A DNA stretch of 28,138 bases from an uncultured Desulfobacterium sp. (GTDB taxonomy: Bacteria > Desulfobacterota > Desulfobacteria > Desulfobacterales > Desulfobacteraceae): positions 1 to 28,138 of the forward strand of contig CAKZLA010000283.1 of the NCBI GenBank assembly GCA_937124525.1, given 5' to 3'. The notes under the pieces were generated by a model. The model saw only the letters and a program-made list of their open reading frames with translations, was not told the DNA's origin and made no database searches. Positions 1-8,028 of the stretch are shown one piece after another (position 1 is the first letter of the stretch; every line of letters begins with the position of its first letter). Position numbers and translations under genes: made by a program.

Positions 1-234
1 ATCAGCAGCAACCTCTGCTGCCTTGGCTGCAGCTACAGCAGCTTGTGCAGCAGCTTGCGCTGCCCCCCTTGCATCACCCTGGATAGCAGCATCGGCTGCC
101 TTTTGAGCCGCGACCGCAGCTTCAATGGCAGCTTCCCTGGCAGTAAATACTCTATCACTGGCATTTGAATAATTCTCTCTCGAAAAGAATAGAACACCTG
201 CCAACACCAATAAAATTATTGATTTTCTCTTCAT
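1..234 (-). CDS. Ala-rich exported protein, 5' part only
   Basis: This is an open frame of 78 codons that starts with ATG at 234 and runs off the left edge of the window. A good ribosome site (ggagg) lies about 8 bases upstream. The protein begins MKRKSIILLVLAGVLFFSREN, a basic start followed by a hydrophobic stretch typical of a signal peptide or N-terminal anchor. From about residue 33 it becomes almost pure alanine with regularly spaced Lys, Gln, Glu and Asp, in AAxAA-type repeats such as AAQKAADAAIQG. This is the composition of a long amphipathic alanine-zipper helix or coiled coil, as in Lpp-like or alanine-rich envelope proteins. No catalytic motif is visible. It is divergent in content from the catabolic operon and separated from it by about 460 bases. 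The function is unknown and the C-terminus is not in the window. Confidence 0.7.
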   Translation of the reverse strand, partial: MKRKSIILLVLAGVLFFSRENYSNASDRVFTAREAAIEAAVAAQKAADAAIQGDARGAAQAAAQAAVAAAKAAEVAAD

Positions 235-694
235 TCTGTTTTTCCTCCATTTTTCAAAACAATTTATTCCACGATTATCTCTAAAAACACTTTCTTAAGA
301 GCTTGTTAAAAAATAAAATTAATGTTCATAACGAATTTAGGAGAGGCTATGGCAAAAACTCTTATGCGATAACCAATTTACATTTAAAGCTGAGACTTTG
401 CCGATTAAAATTTACTAAACCGCATCTTAAACTATCATCTAATAAAGTAATAATTTCAAAATCTTAGATGCAACTCTTAAAATTATTTGCAATTAAAACA
501 GCTATTTCGAAGGAGCCTGTAGGTCAGGCACCCTTAATAAAGGTTAACTTCAACTAATTAATTATTTCAAATGGTTGTAGATCGCAAAGCCAGTTTAAGC
601 ATTCAGGCTATAAACAGATATACTAAAAGAACTATATATACAATAATTGCTACACTATTGAAATCTTATTGATTATAGCTTATTCAGGTCAAAT
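235..694. other. Gene-free spacer after dctM
   Basis: No coding frame can be supported here. The stretch is AT-rich. The only structure seen is a short hairpin, GCCTG-taggt-CAGGC, at 515-529, which extends with one mismatch to an 8-bp stem. It lies about 170 bases past the dctM stop and has no T-run, so it is at best a weak end signal for the minus-strand operon. Confidence 0.5.
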
Positions 695-1996
695 TTACCC
701 CATAAGGCTTGGCAACCATGTTAAAAAACAAGGAAACATCATACACAAAAAAAGCACAATAATTTTGATGATACAAAAAGGAAGGACGCCAGTATAAATG
801 TCAAGTAAGCTAATATCATCTGGGACTACACCTTTCATATAAAAAATATTCAACCCAAATGGTGGAGTAATATACCCAATGCAGGTTGCCAGAGAAAATA
901 AAAGCATGAACCATAGTGGATCAATGGATAAGGCTGTGACAACTGACATAAAAACAGGTACGCAGATCATCGTGATGGCCACAGGATCAATAAACATTCC
1001 AAGGACAAGGGTAATTCCAAGCATCACAGATATTATACTGGTGACTCCAAAAGGCATAGTTGTCAAAAACTGACTTATGAGAGAGGCCGTTCCCGTTGTA
1101 GTTATAAGGGTTGAGTAACATCCTCCACCAATTACAAGCCACATGATCATGCTGGTTACTTTAAAAGAAACTTTTAAACCATCATAAAAACCATTAAAAG
1201 TTAACTTTCTCGAAATTGCAGCAATCAGCAAGGCTCCAATGGCACCAAATCCGGCTGCTTCTGTCGGAGTAAAGATTCCGCCATATATCCCCCCTAAAAC
1301 CATGGCAATAAGCAAAATAGGCATAATCACCTTTGGAATATTTTGAATTTTTTCCTTGGTGCTTGCAATCTCTTCAGGCGGCAGAGCAGGACCATACTCA
1401 GGATGTCTTTTGCATTGAATCCATATATATAAACTATAAAGTATTGTGCACAGCAGGCCGGGAACAATCCCACCCATAAAAAGCTTACCAACGGAAAGAG
1501 AAGCATAGCCTCCAACTACGATCAATAAATTACTTGGAGGAATGAGTGGGCCTAACGCTCCTCCTGCAGTGATGGAGCCAACCACAATATTTTTATTGTA
1601 TTTTTTACCTATCATTTCAGGCAAGGCAATAAGACCCATTGCAACGGTGGCAGTTGCGCCAATTCCGCTTAATGCCGCCAATATGGCGCTTATAATAACG
1701 GTTGCAATGGCCAATCCCCCTTTGAGACGGCCTGTCCACATACGCATTGTATTATACATAGTGCTTGCAATACCGGAAAATTGCAGAACAGAGGCCATGA
1801 AGACAAAAAGTGGAATGGCAATGAAAACTTCAGTTCGTGCCTGTTTAAATGAAGCGGAGACCACCATGAGAAGAGCAGTAGGTCCAAGAAAGACCCAAAG
1901 CAATAATGAAGATATTCCAACAAGTGCAAATGCCACAGGCATCCCGGTCATAAGGAGTATTAATAATGATCCTATTATTATTAATGCTGTTATCAT
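695..1996 (-). CDS. dctM: TRAP transporter large membrane subunit DctM
   Basis: The protein is 434 residues, normal for the DctM (12-TM) subunit of TRAP carboxylate transporters, which drives Na+-coupled uptake across the inner membrane. It is hydrophobic throughout. Family signatures include IPLFVFMASVLQFSG near the N-terminus, the GGALGPLIPPSNLLIVVGG segment, PTEAAGFGAIGALLIA in the middle, and a C-terminal ITPPFGLNIF segment. I chose the ATG at 1996 because gaggag lies about 8 bases upstream. An in-frame TTG at 2014 would add six unlikely residues. The ribosome site lies inside the 3' end of dctQ, whose stop is only 4 bases from this start, so the two are translationally coupled. This is the last gene of the minus-strand run. 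Confidence 0.95.
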   Translation of the reverse strand: MITALIIIGSLLILLMTGMPVAFALVGISSLLLWVFLGPTALLMVVSASFKQARTEVFIAIPLFVFMASVLQFSGIASTMYNTMRMWTGRLKGGLAIATVIISAILAALSGIGATATVAMGLIALPEMIGKKYNKNIVVGSITAGGALGPLIPPSNLLIVVGGYASLSVGKLFMGGIVPGLLCTILYSLYIWIQCKRHPEYGPALPPEEIASTKEKIQNIPKVIMPILLIAMVLGGIYGGIFTPTEAAGFGAIGALLIAAISRKLTFNGFYDGLKVSFKVTSMIMWLVIGGGCYSTLITTTGTASLISQFLTTMPFGVTSIISVMLGITLVLGMFIDPVAITMICVPVFMSVVTALSIDPLWFMLLFSLATCIGYITPPFGLNIFYMKGVVPDDISLLDIYTGVLPFCIIKIIVLFLCMMFPCFLTWLPSLMG

Positions 1997-2000
1997 TCTA

Positions 2001-2510
2001 TCATCTCCTCTCAATATCGGTTTTACCTAAAAGTATAAGCAAATTTTTAAACAATTCGGAAAAACCTTGTAATATGAGGAAAAAGCATCCAATAGGAACA
2101 AGAAGTTTCATCCAGTAATAAGGAGGTGCCCAAATCGTAGGCATCGTCTCTTTAACCTTCACGGACATCAGGAACATCTCCCATCCACCAAGCATCAACG
2201 TACCCATCCCCAAAAAAAAGAAAACAGATGTCAATATATTCAGAAATGCCCGTTTACGAGGGTTCATGTTTATAGTTAAAACATCCACAGTAACATGACC
2301 TTTTTCCAGGAGAGCATAGCCTCCTCCAAGGAAAATAATTGCTGCAAAAATTTGAATATTTGCATCCCAGGCCCATATGGTAGGCCGCTGAACCACGTAT
2401 CGCATAAAAACTTCCAAGGCCGTAATGCACACCAATGGAATCATCAACCAGCAACACGTTTTCCCGATCCATTTATTTATCGTATCTACTATGAATATAA
2501 ACAATCGCAT
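2001..2510 (-). CDS. dctQ: TRAP transporter small membrane subunit DctQ
   Basis: This 169-residue protein has four predicted membrane helices, at about residues 17-35, 50-68, 88-110 and 133-155. That is the DctQ architecture. Conserved-type features are the EVFMRYVVQRPTIWAWD segment after helix 1 and the GGGYALLEKGHVTVDVL segment after helix 2, both typical of DctQ. DctQ pairs with DctM in the inner membrane to form the translocating unit. The ATG at 2510 follows an aagggg ribosome site. It sits between dctP (85 bases upstream) and dctM (4 bases downstream) in the usual P-Q-M order. Confidence 0.93.
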   Translation of the reverse strand: MRLFIFIVDTINKWIGKTCCWLMIPLVCITALEVFMRYVVQRPTIWAWDANIQIFAAIIFLGGGYALLEKGHVTVDVLTINMNPRKRAFLNILTSVFFFLGMGTLMLGGWEMFLMSVKVKETMPTIWAPPYYWMKLLVPIGCFFLILQGFSELFKNLLILLGKTDIERR

Positions 2511-2595
2511 ATATTCCCCTTCAGCACTTCATTTAATTCATGAAAAGACTGGACAAGGTCCAATCTCAGCAACCTCATCCATTTTGTGTTAAATG

Positions 2596-3621
2596 TTAGT
2601 TCATTGGCCGGCCAAGATCGCGCATCTGTTGTTTAAGAATTTCTACACCTTTTTTCATTCTCGGCGATTTCGCGGACAATTCATCCCAGATTGGAAGAAC
2701 CAGTTTTTTTGCTTTGATCAATTCCGCTTCTGGTAAATAACACTTTGTTACGCTACCCATTGTCACGGATTTATTCAAAGATCTTTTAGTTCTGGTAATA
2801 TATTGATTACCTGTGTCCTCAAGAATAAAACGTGTTCCATTGTCCACAATTATTCTTAAATCCTCTGGCAGTTTATCTAATGATTTTTGATTGATCAGCA
2901 TAGACAAAGTAGTTTGTGCTGCCGTAGGAAATGTGTAATAATCAACCACTTCGTGAAATTTTATATCCTGAAGCGCAGTTGTACCTAATATTGCACCATC
3001 AATGACTCCGAGCTTCATGGCCATATACAGTTCACTGCCGGAAATTACAACGGGTGATCCTCCGAGCGCTTGAACATATTTACCATACACCCCAAGGGCA
3101 CGTATTTTTTTCCCTTTCAAATCCTCAAGCTTAGTTACTGGATAATTGGTGTTAAAATGGTAATAACAATCGGCAGCACAGGGATACTGCCTGATATTAT
3201 GTTCCGCATACGCCTCGCGGATTACATCGCCAAGACCTCTGTTCCAGTAAGCATCCCAATATTCATCCCAAGTTTGATGCCCCATTGGAAGGCCGATTTC
3301 AAAATCCGTCTCCGGTATTAAACCTGTATAATATCCCCCGTACGAGATGGCACAATCAAAAACATCTTTTTCCAAATAAGTAACAAGGTCCTGGACATCA
3401 CATATTGCACCTGGTGGAAAAATTTGAATTTTTAATCGTCCGTTTGTCAATTTTTCAATGTGCTTTGCCCATTCGACTCCGTGCATCATTACTCCGGTAC
3501 TCAACGGATACGATGCCTGCATTGTCCACTTAATAACTTTTCCCTCAGCAGAAGCCTGAACGGATAGCGAAAAAAATACCATCGCAATTGCTACAAAAAT
3601 AATAACCGCTTCTTTTTTCAT
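2596..3621 (-). CDS. dctP: TRAP transporter substrate-binding protein DctP
   Basis: This is a 341-residue periplasmic solute receptor. A signal peptide covers about residues 1-25 (hydrophobic IIFVAIAMVFFSLSV, cleavage likely after QASA). The mature part has the DctP hallmarks: a polar start (VIKWTMQASYP), GRLKIQIFPPGAICD, KLEDLKGKKIRALG containing the arginine that normally contacts the ligand carboxylate, then GSPVVISGSELYMAMKLGVIDGAILG. The ligand is probably a carboxylate, but which one cannot be read from the sequence. The start is supported by an aagga site 7-8 bases upstream. A 458-base gap separates it from the upstream hydrolase gene and contains hairpins, so the transporter genes may also have their own promoter. 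Confidence 0.95.
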   Translation of the reverse strand: MKKEAVIIFVAIAMVFFSLSVQASAEGKVIKWTMQASYPLSTGVMMHGVEWAKHIEKLTNGRLKIQIFPPGAICDVQDLVTYLEKDVFDCAISYGGYYTGLIPETDFEIGLPMGHQTWDEYWDAYWNRGLGDVIREAYAEHNIRQYPCAADCYYHFNTNYPVTKLEDLKGKKIRALGVYGKYVQALGGSPVVISGSELYMAMKLGVIDGAILGTTALQDIKFHEVVDYYTFPTAAQTTLSMLINQKSLDKLPEDLRIIVDNGTRFILEDTGNQYITRTKRSLNKSVTMGSVTKCYLPEAELIKAKKLVLPIWDELSAKSPRMKKGVEILKQQMRDLGRPMN

Positions 3622-3705
3622 GATATTTCCTTTTTTTTAAAATATTGTTAATCTTAATATTACAGAGACACTTCACTTACTTCACTAAAAATCGAGTGTC
3701 AAAAG

Positions 3706-3746
3706 GTGGGGAAAAGCGCTTTAGAATCCCCTCCAACCAGGGAGGT
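3706..3746 (-). terminator. Tandem hairpins between hydrolase gene and dctP
   Basis: Two short hairpins abut here: GGGGA (3708-3712) with TCCCC (3727-3731) enclosing the palindrome AAAGCGCTTT, and CCTCC (3730-3734) with GGAGG (3741-3745). They overlap and could compete. No clear T-run follows on the minus strand. They may act as a weak terminator, pause or processing site that separates hydrolase and transporter expression. Confidence 0.3.
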
Positions 3747-3830
3747 TCATGAAAATGTCGCTGTAGTGTTATATATATCTGAGACTTAACCTGCGAAAAA
3801 TTATGATTACTTTTGTTTAAGTACTTAAAT

Positions 3831-3996
3831 GTGCATCATATATGAGCCTGTTGATTAAATCGCGATCTTCATATTTCAAGTATCGCCTCTGTCTATATGA
3901 TGTTTTTGGCTCAGTTGACTATTATATTTTGTGATAACAAAATCGAACCAAAGTGAAATCGCCTTTAAATCAACAGACTCATTAATGAGTTGCATA
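3831..3996. repeat. Long imperfect inverted repeat, miniature-element-like
   Basis: The two arms are 3842-3866 and 3958-3982. They share ATGAG(c/t)CTGTTGATT followed by AAA and a CGAT-like block, with a one-base gap. Weaker similarity continues outward to about 3831 and 3996 (gtgcat / tatgca). The central 90 bases are AT-rich and noncoding. The size (about 140-166 bp) and end symmetry resemble a non-autonomous miniature element. No convincing target duplication was found, so it may equally be an RNA structure in the dctP leader. The 3622-4079 spacer contains nothing else that looks coding. Confidence 0.5.
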
Positions 3997-4079
3997 CCGA
4001 TTATTTGAAGTTCAGCATGGGGGAATGGGTATTTTTATTATCATGAAATTCCTACGGGACTGTATTCACAAGGGACTTC

Positions 4080-5069
4080 TCATGCCTTTACAGTAAAAAG
4101 GTTTTGTGGATTCTCTTTGATAATTGTCTGGATCTGTTGATCACTAACACCACTTTTTTGGAGGGCAGGAATGATGTTTTTAAATAAATGGGTAGGGTGC
4201 CAATTGGCGATCAAAGGCAATGCTTTCTCCGGGAGATTAAGCGGCCTGCCTCGCCAGTTAATGACATAATCATGGGAAATCATCAATTTATCAGCGAATC
4301 CTCTTTTGATCAGCTCTACGATGACAGAATAACGCTGTTCGTCCATAGGACAACCGACAAGTCCTTGAAGTCCCATTCTGTCCCAGGCTACATAAACACC
4401 CTGCTTTAAAGTCTCCAGTTGATAATCAATATCCAGATTATCACACATATGCCCAATTTGTATCTTTGAAGGCTCAACACCTTCTGATATCAAAAGTTTA
4501 GCTTGCTCTGGTCCCATGGTTCCTTCCTGGGTATGAGTTATAATTGGAACACCGGTCTCCCTTTGGGCCTTGGCCGCAGCTTTGAGCATCATCTTTTCAT
4601 AGTCAGTAATAATTCCCTTGCTTGAACAGACTTTTAAGACCCCGGCCCGAATCCCCGTATTTTGTATTCCTTCAGTTATTTCTGTCATAAACAATTCATA
4701 TAGTTCTTCACTCACATCACCCAAACTGCTTCGAAATTTCCAATAGGCAGTTGCACCTTCACCTTCATTATAGTATCCGGTTGAGCAGATAATATTGACA
4801 TCTGCTTTTTCAGAAATCTCCTTGCAAACTTCAGGACATCGCCCGCCGTCAAGTACTGTTGCATCTACAAGAGTATGCAACCCCAACTCCTTGAGTTGAG
4901 TCAACACTTCCACCCCGTTATCGACAATACCCTGTCTATCAAAAGGAGCCATTGTCAGATCCCCTTCCCAACCCGGATAACCAAACAGAATATGCTCATG
5001 CATTAGGGTAATACCCAATTCATCTGCAGGAACAGCTCCGGCAACTGTATTGACCATTGTTTTTCTCAT
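4080..5069 (-). CDS. Phosphotriesterase-family metal hydrolase (lactonase-like)
   Basis: The protein is 329 residues, the usual length of the PTE/PHP family of the amidohydrolase superfamily. All metal-site residues of that family are recognisable: His24 and His26 in TLMHEH, the bridging Lys146 in AGVLKVCS, His179 in ITHTQEGT, His207 in QIGHMCDN and Asp267 in ISHDYV. The C-terminus has the family-typical ENPQNLF. A binuclear metal hydrolase is therefore expected. In this family most non-insecticide members are lactonases or have unknown esterase roles. Lactone opening in the local catabolic pathway is the reasonable guess, but unproven. No signal peptide is seen, so it is cytoplasmic. The start has a strong aaggaga site. 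It lies between lpdA and the TRAP genes. Confidence 0.9.
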   Translation of the reverse strand: MRKTMVNTVAGAVPADELGITLMHEHILFGYPGWEGDLTMAPFDRQGIVDNGVEVLTQLKELGLHTLVDATVLDGGRCPEVCKEISEKADVNIICSTGYYNEGEGATAYWKFRSSLGDVSEELYELFMTEITEGIQNTGIRAGVLKVCSSKGIITDYEKMMLKAAAKAQRETGVPIITHTQEGTMGPEQAKLLISEGVEPSKIQIGHMCDNLDIDYQLETLKQGVYVAWDRMGLQGLVGCPMDEQRYSVIVELIKRGFADKLMISHDYVINWRGRPLNLPEKALPLIANWHPTHLFKNIIPALQKSGVSDQQIQTIIKENPQNLFTVKA

Positions 5070-5173
5070 GTTTTTATCTCCTTTTAGTTAAATACGAATC
5101 AGCAGCATGATTTTTGCTTATATCTTGATAGTATAGGAATTTCCATTTTATGAAGTGTTAAATCAATGGGTTG

Positions 5174-5195
5174 TAAAAAATCCGCCCAAAGGGTG
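5174..5195 (-). terminator. Weak hairpin plus T-run downstream of lpdA
   Basis: Read on the minus strand, a small imperfect stem (GCACCC TTT GGGCGG) is followed directly by ATTTTTT, about 50 bases after the lpdA stop. The stem is poor, with mismatches at two positions, so termination is probably partial at best. It would allow read-through into the hydrolase gene. Confidence 0.3.
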
Positions 5196-5212
5196 CTAAT
5201 TTAAAAATGTCA

Positions 5213-5250
5213 AAAACAACTTTTTTGGTTGTGGCTTGTCCAAATTATGG
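5213..5250 (+). repeat. Intergenic repeat, degenerate copy A
   Basis: The core TTTTTTGGTTGTGGCTTGTCC, followed by aaattatgg, matches copies B (6786-6895, opposite strand) and C (21656-21770, same strand). Similarity to the part before the core (gtgctaattt, from about 5193) is weak. The copy overlaps the last codons and stop of lpdA on the other strand. Confidence 0.5.
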
Positions 5251-6621
5251 AACGTGCACAGCCCCACCTGATAATTTCATCGCTGCCTCCATAACTGCCT
5301 CCGAAAGTGTGGGGTGAGGATGGATGGTTTGGGCTATTTCCTCAACAGTGGCTTCAAGGTTGAGCGCTAATGCTGCTTCGGAGATTAAGTCTGTAGCTTG
5401 GGGGCCTATAATGTGCACACCCAGCACTTCTCCATATTGAGCTCCAGCAACAATCTTGACAAAACCTTCTTGTTGGGATAAGACCACCGCTTTTCCGACA
5501 CCGGAAAAGGGGAAAATACCAACACTTATCTTCTGTCTTTCCTTGGCTTGCTCCTCACTCAACCCCACCGATGCAACTTGTGGCATGGTATAAATACAAG
5601 AAGGTATCGAGCTGTAGTCCATGGTCTGCTTTCCGCCCATGGCATTCACAGCGGCACACTCACCTTCTGCCATGGCTAGATGGGCCAGCATAACGCCACC
5701 GGTAAGATCACCTACTGCATAAACATTGGAAAGGTTAGTGGACATATACTGGTCCACTTTAACAGCTGCACCCTCCAATTCCAGCCCTATTTTATCGGCT
5801 CGTAGCCCATCGCTGGCTGGCCGACGGCCAGTGGCCACAATCAACTGCTGAGCCTCGATCTGAGATTTTTGATTATCAGATAGGTATTCAATAACGGAGC
5901 ATTTCCCAGATTTGCCGATTTTACTAATTTTCGCCCCGGTGACGACTTGAATGCCTTGGCTTCTCAGTGATTTCTGAAAAGCATGGGCTATTTCGCCATC
6001 CAGACTCGGAACCAACTGAGGCATCATTTCAATCAGAGTTACTTGACAACCCAAACCGTTCAAAATTTGAGCGAATTCCACCCCGATCACGCCTCCACCA
6101 ATAATGATCGCCGATTCAGGCAAACTGGTCATGCTCAGAAAATCATTACTATCCCATGCTGTTATATCATCCAAGCCGAGTATGGGTGGACTTGTCGGTA
6201 AAGAACCGGTGGCTAATATGACCGAGTCAGCTAATAGCTTTTTCTTTCCTACTCGAACAGTACAAGGATCCAGCAACTCAGCTTCCCCCTGTAGCACTAC
6301 AATTTTTTTGGCCTTTAACAAACCTGCAACGCCCCTTCTGAGTCCGAGCACCACCTGATCCTTACGCCCCATTAAAGTTCCCATGTCCACGATTGGTTTC
6401 GTGGTTTTTATTCCGAATGTAGGAGCTTCCTTAACCAATCTGAACACCTCGGCTCCGTGCAGAAGCGATTTTGTTGGTATGCATCCCCAGTTAAGGCATG
6501 TACCTCCTAAATCAGCTTTCTCTATCAAGGTAACCTCAGCTCCCAATCGAGCGGCTTTAATAGCCGCAGGATATCCTCCGATACCACCACCAATGACTAC
6601 CACTTTTCGTCTTTTGCTCAT
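5245..6621 (-). CDS. lpdA: Dihydrolipoamide dehydrogenase (E3)
   Basis: This 458-residue flavoprotein reoxidises dihydrolipoyl-E2 with NAD+. It shows the FAD site VVVIGGGIGG (residues 8-16), the redox disulfide in GTCLNWGCIPTKS (Cys42 and Cys47), the NAD site IIGGGVIGVEFA, the second FAD motif YAVGDLTGG, and the active-site pair His436-Glu441 in HPHPTLSEA near the C-terminus. No lipoyl domain is fused. Three start codons in a row are possible (TTG 6627, ATG 6624, ATG 6621). I chose 6621 because the aagga site is then 7 bases away. It should serve the E1/E2 genes encoded 6 kb upstream in the same direction. Unusually, it is separated from them by SDR and acyl-CoA dehydrogenase genes. The stop codon lies inside a copy of a local intergenic repeat. 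Confidence 0.96.
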   Translation of the reverse strand: MSKRRKVVVIGGGIGGYPAAIKAARLGAEVTLIEKADLGGTCLNWGCIPTKSLLHGAEVFRLVKEAPTFGIKTTKPIVDMGTLMGRKDQVVLGLRRGVAGLLKAKKIVVLQGEAELLDPCTVRVGKKKLLADSVILATGSLPTSPPILGLDDITAWDSNDFLSMTSLPESAIIIGGGVIGVEFAQILNGLGCQVTLIEMMPQLVPSLDGEIAHAFQKSLRSQGIQVVTGAKISKIGKSGKCSVIEYLSDNQKSQIEAQQLIVATGRRPASDGLRADKIGLELEGAAVKVDQYMSTNLSNVYAVGDLTGGVMLAHLAMAEGECAAVNAMGGKQTMDYSSIPSCIYTMPQVASVGLSEEQAKERQKISVGIFPFSGVGKAVVLSQQEGFVKIVAGAQYGEVLGVHIIGPQATDLISEAALALNLEATVEEIAQTIHPHPTLSEAVMEAAMKLSGGAVHVP

Positions 6622-6785
6622 CATCAATTCCTTAATCCATTAGCCCTACAACAATCCACACATAAGATACTGTAATAATAGTTTATTTAATATTAGAAAA
6701 ACCACTATTTCCATATATATTATATACTGAAAATAGAAACCTATTTACGATCTCGTAACTATAATCTTCAAAATAAAAACATGAT

Positions 6786-6895
6786 GTATCGGCGTTAAAC
6801 GTTCGCTAAAAACCTAACTTGGACAAAGCAGAACCAAAATTTTTTTTTGATTTTTTTGCCCAAATAACACGAAAGCCAGAGATAAAAATCTAAGG
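6786..6895 (-). repeat. Intergenic repeat, copy B
   Basis: Read on the minus strand, this stretch aligns with copy C over about 110 bases. Shared blocks are TTTTATCTC, TTTCGTGTTATTT with GGCAA, TTTTGGTTCTG, TTGTCCA and GTTAGG, then a cgccgat block. It contains long T-runs. It fills most of the 268-base gap between the alcohol dehydrogenase and lpdA. It begins right at the dehydrogenase stop, so it may also serve as that gene's 3' region. The rest of the gap (6622-6785) shows no gene. Confidence 0.6.
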
Positions 6896-7945
6896 AGAAA
6901 CAAGTATCTTGCAATGCTTCATTCTATCGGGACCCATCATGGCCAATATGCCTTTTTCCAACACTTCATCAAGAGAAATCCTATCGGAAATCATGGGTTC
7001 ACACATAACCCTTTCTCCGGCCATAAGTGCCACGGCAGCCGCGAATTCGTCCACATAACCCTGACTGGTAATGATTGACTTCTCTCGCATGAACAAATCC
7101 TGGAATGGAAAATCACAAGCATCAGTCATCAAACCCATTTCCACGATGACACCTCCTTTGCCACAAACTTCATTAGCCAGGAGCAAGGCCTGCCCGGGAC
7201 CTGCACATTCAAATACGACATCTGCACGTAACCCATCAGTCAGATGGGCCATGGTTTTCCCAGCTTTTCCATCCCGTGGATCGACAACCATGCTTGCCCC
7301 CAGTTTTTTGGCAAGATCAACACGCGAAGGAATCATCTCAAAAACGATCACTTGGGCCGCGCCGCATGCCAACACGGCCTGCATGGTAAGCAATCCGATG
7401 GGCCCTGCTCCTACCACGGCTACATTTGCACCGGGCTTCATTCCCCCGCGATTGATGGCATGCAACGCACAGGCCAATGGTTCAGCGAATGTCCCTATTT
7501 CATAAGTGACATCCATGGGCAATTTATAGACATTATCTGCAGGTACCACGATATATTCAGCAAAGGCACCATCAGCGGCACCTCCCAAAAGTGCCAGGCT
7601 ATTGCATTGAATATGACGGCCCTTCTGGCAATAGTGGCAATGATAACAGGGCAACGTAGGTTTAACAGTGACTCGATCACCGGGATTGATTCGGGTAACG
7701 TTGGAGCCTACTTCCACCACTTCACCGGCAAACTCATGCCCACCGATAATCGGGGCTTTCTTACCGACTCTTGGATGAGGTTTTTTTACCGGCACCAAAA
7801 TAGGACCATTTTGATACTCGTGTAAGTCAGACCCACAAATACCGCACCATTTCACCTGAACCTTGACTTCATCAGAGGTTGGGGAAGGTTCCGGAACATC
7901 TTCCAAACGCATATCAGAGCCCCCATAAAAAAGAAGCGCTTTCAT
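6890..7945 (-). CDS. Zinc-dependent alcohol dehydrogenase, butanediol-dehydrogenase-like
   Basis: This is a medium-chain dehydrogenase of 351 residues. Catalytic zinc ligands are Cys37 (WCGICGSD), His70-Glu71 (GGHEFAGE) and Glu155. The structural zinc site has Cys100, 103, 106 and 114 (CYHCHYCQKGRHIQC). The NAD(P) motif is GAGPIG at 179-184. The N-terminus MKALLFYGGSDMRLEDVPEP and the HEYQNGPI segment resemble 2,3-butanediol and sorbitol/threonine-type dehydrogenases, so a secondary alcohol or vicinal diol is a likely substrate. I start at 7945 because aggag lies 6 bases upstream. An in-frame start at 7999 adds 18 residues unlike the family. It could make a hydroxyketone for the nearby E1/E2 complex, which is an inference. 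Confidence 0.9.
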   Translation of the reverse strand: MKALLFYGGSDMRLEDVPEPSPTSDEVKVQVKWCGICGSDLHEYQNGPILVPVKKPHPRVGKKAPIIGGHEFAGEVVEVGSNVTRINPGDRVTVKPTLPCYHCHYCQKGRHIQCNSLALLGGAADGAFAEYIVVPADNVYKLPMDVTYEIGTFAEPLACALHAINRGGMKPGANVAVVGAGPIGLLTMQAVLACGAAQVIVFEMIPSRVDLAKKLGASMVVDPRDGKAGKTMAHLTDGLRADVVFECAGPGQALLLANEVCGKGGVIVEMGLMTDACDFPFQDLFMREKSIITSQGYVDEFAAAVALMAGERVMCEPMISDRISLDEVLEKGILAMMGPDRMKHCKILVSP

Positions 7946-8028
7946 AAATACTCCTACTTTTCTGGCCGCAGATAAAATACTGAATTTATATCTGATCATC
8001 TCTGCAGCATTAAATTATCAGCAAAATT

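Noticed and set aside
515..529. Terminator for the whole minus-strand operon
   Set aside because: The stem is short, lies far from the dctM stop and has no T-run. I mention it only as weak structure.
1542..2030. Plus-strand open frame of 162 codons opposite dctM
   Set aside because: It is the antisense shadow of a hydrophobic membrane protein gene, with no ribosome site and no family features.
3818..3829. TTAAGTACTTAA palindrome as an operator
   Set aside because: A single AT-rich 12-base palindrome without a nearby promoter or matching sites is not enough.
7244..7825. Plus-strand open frame of 193 codons
   Set aside because: It lies wholly antisense to the zinc alcohol dehydrogenase, whose zinc and nucleotide motifs are complete.
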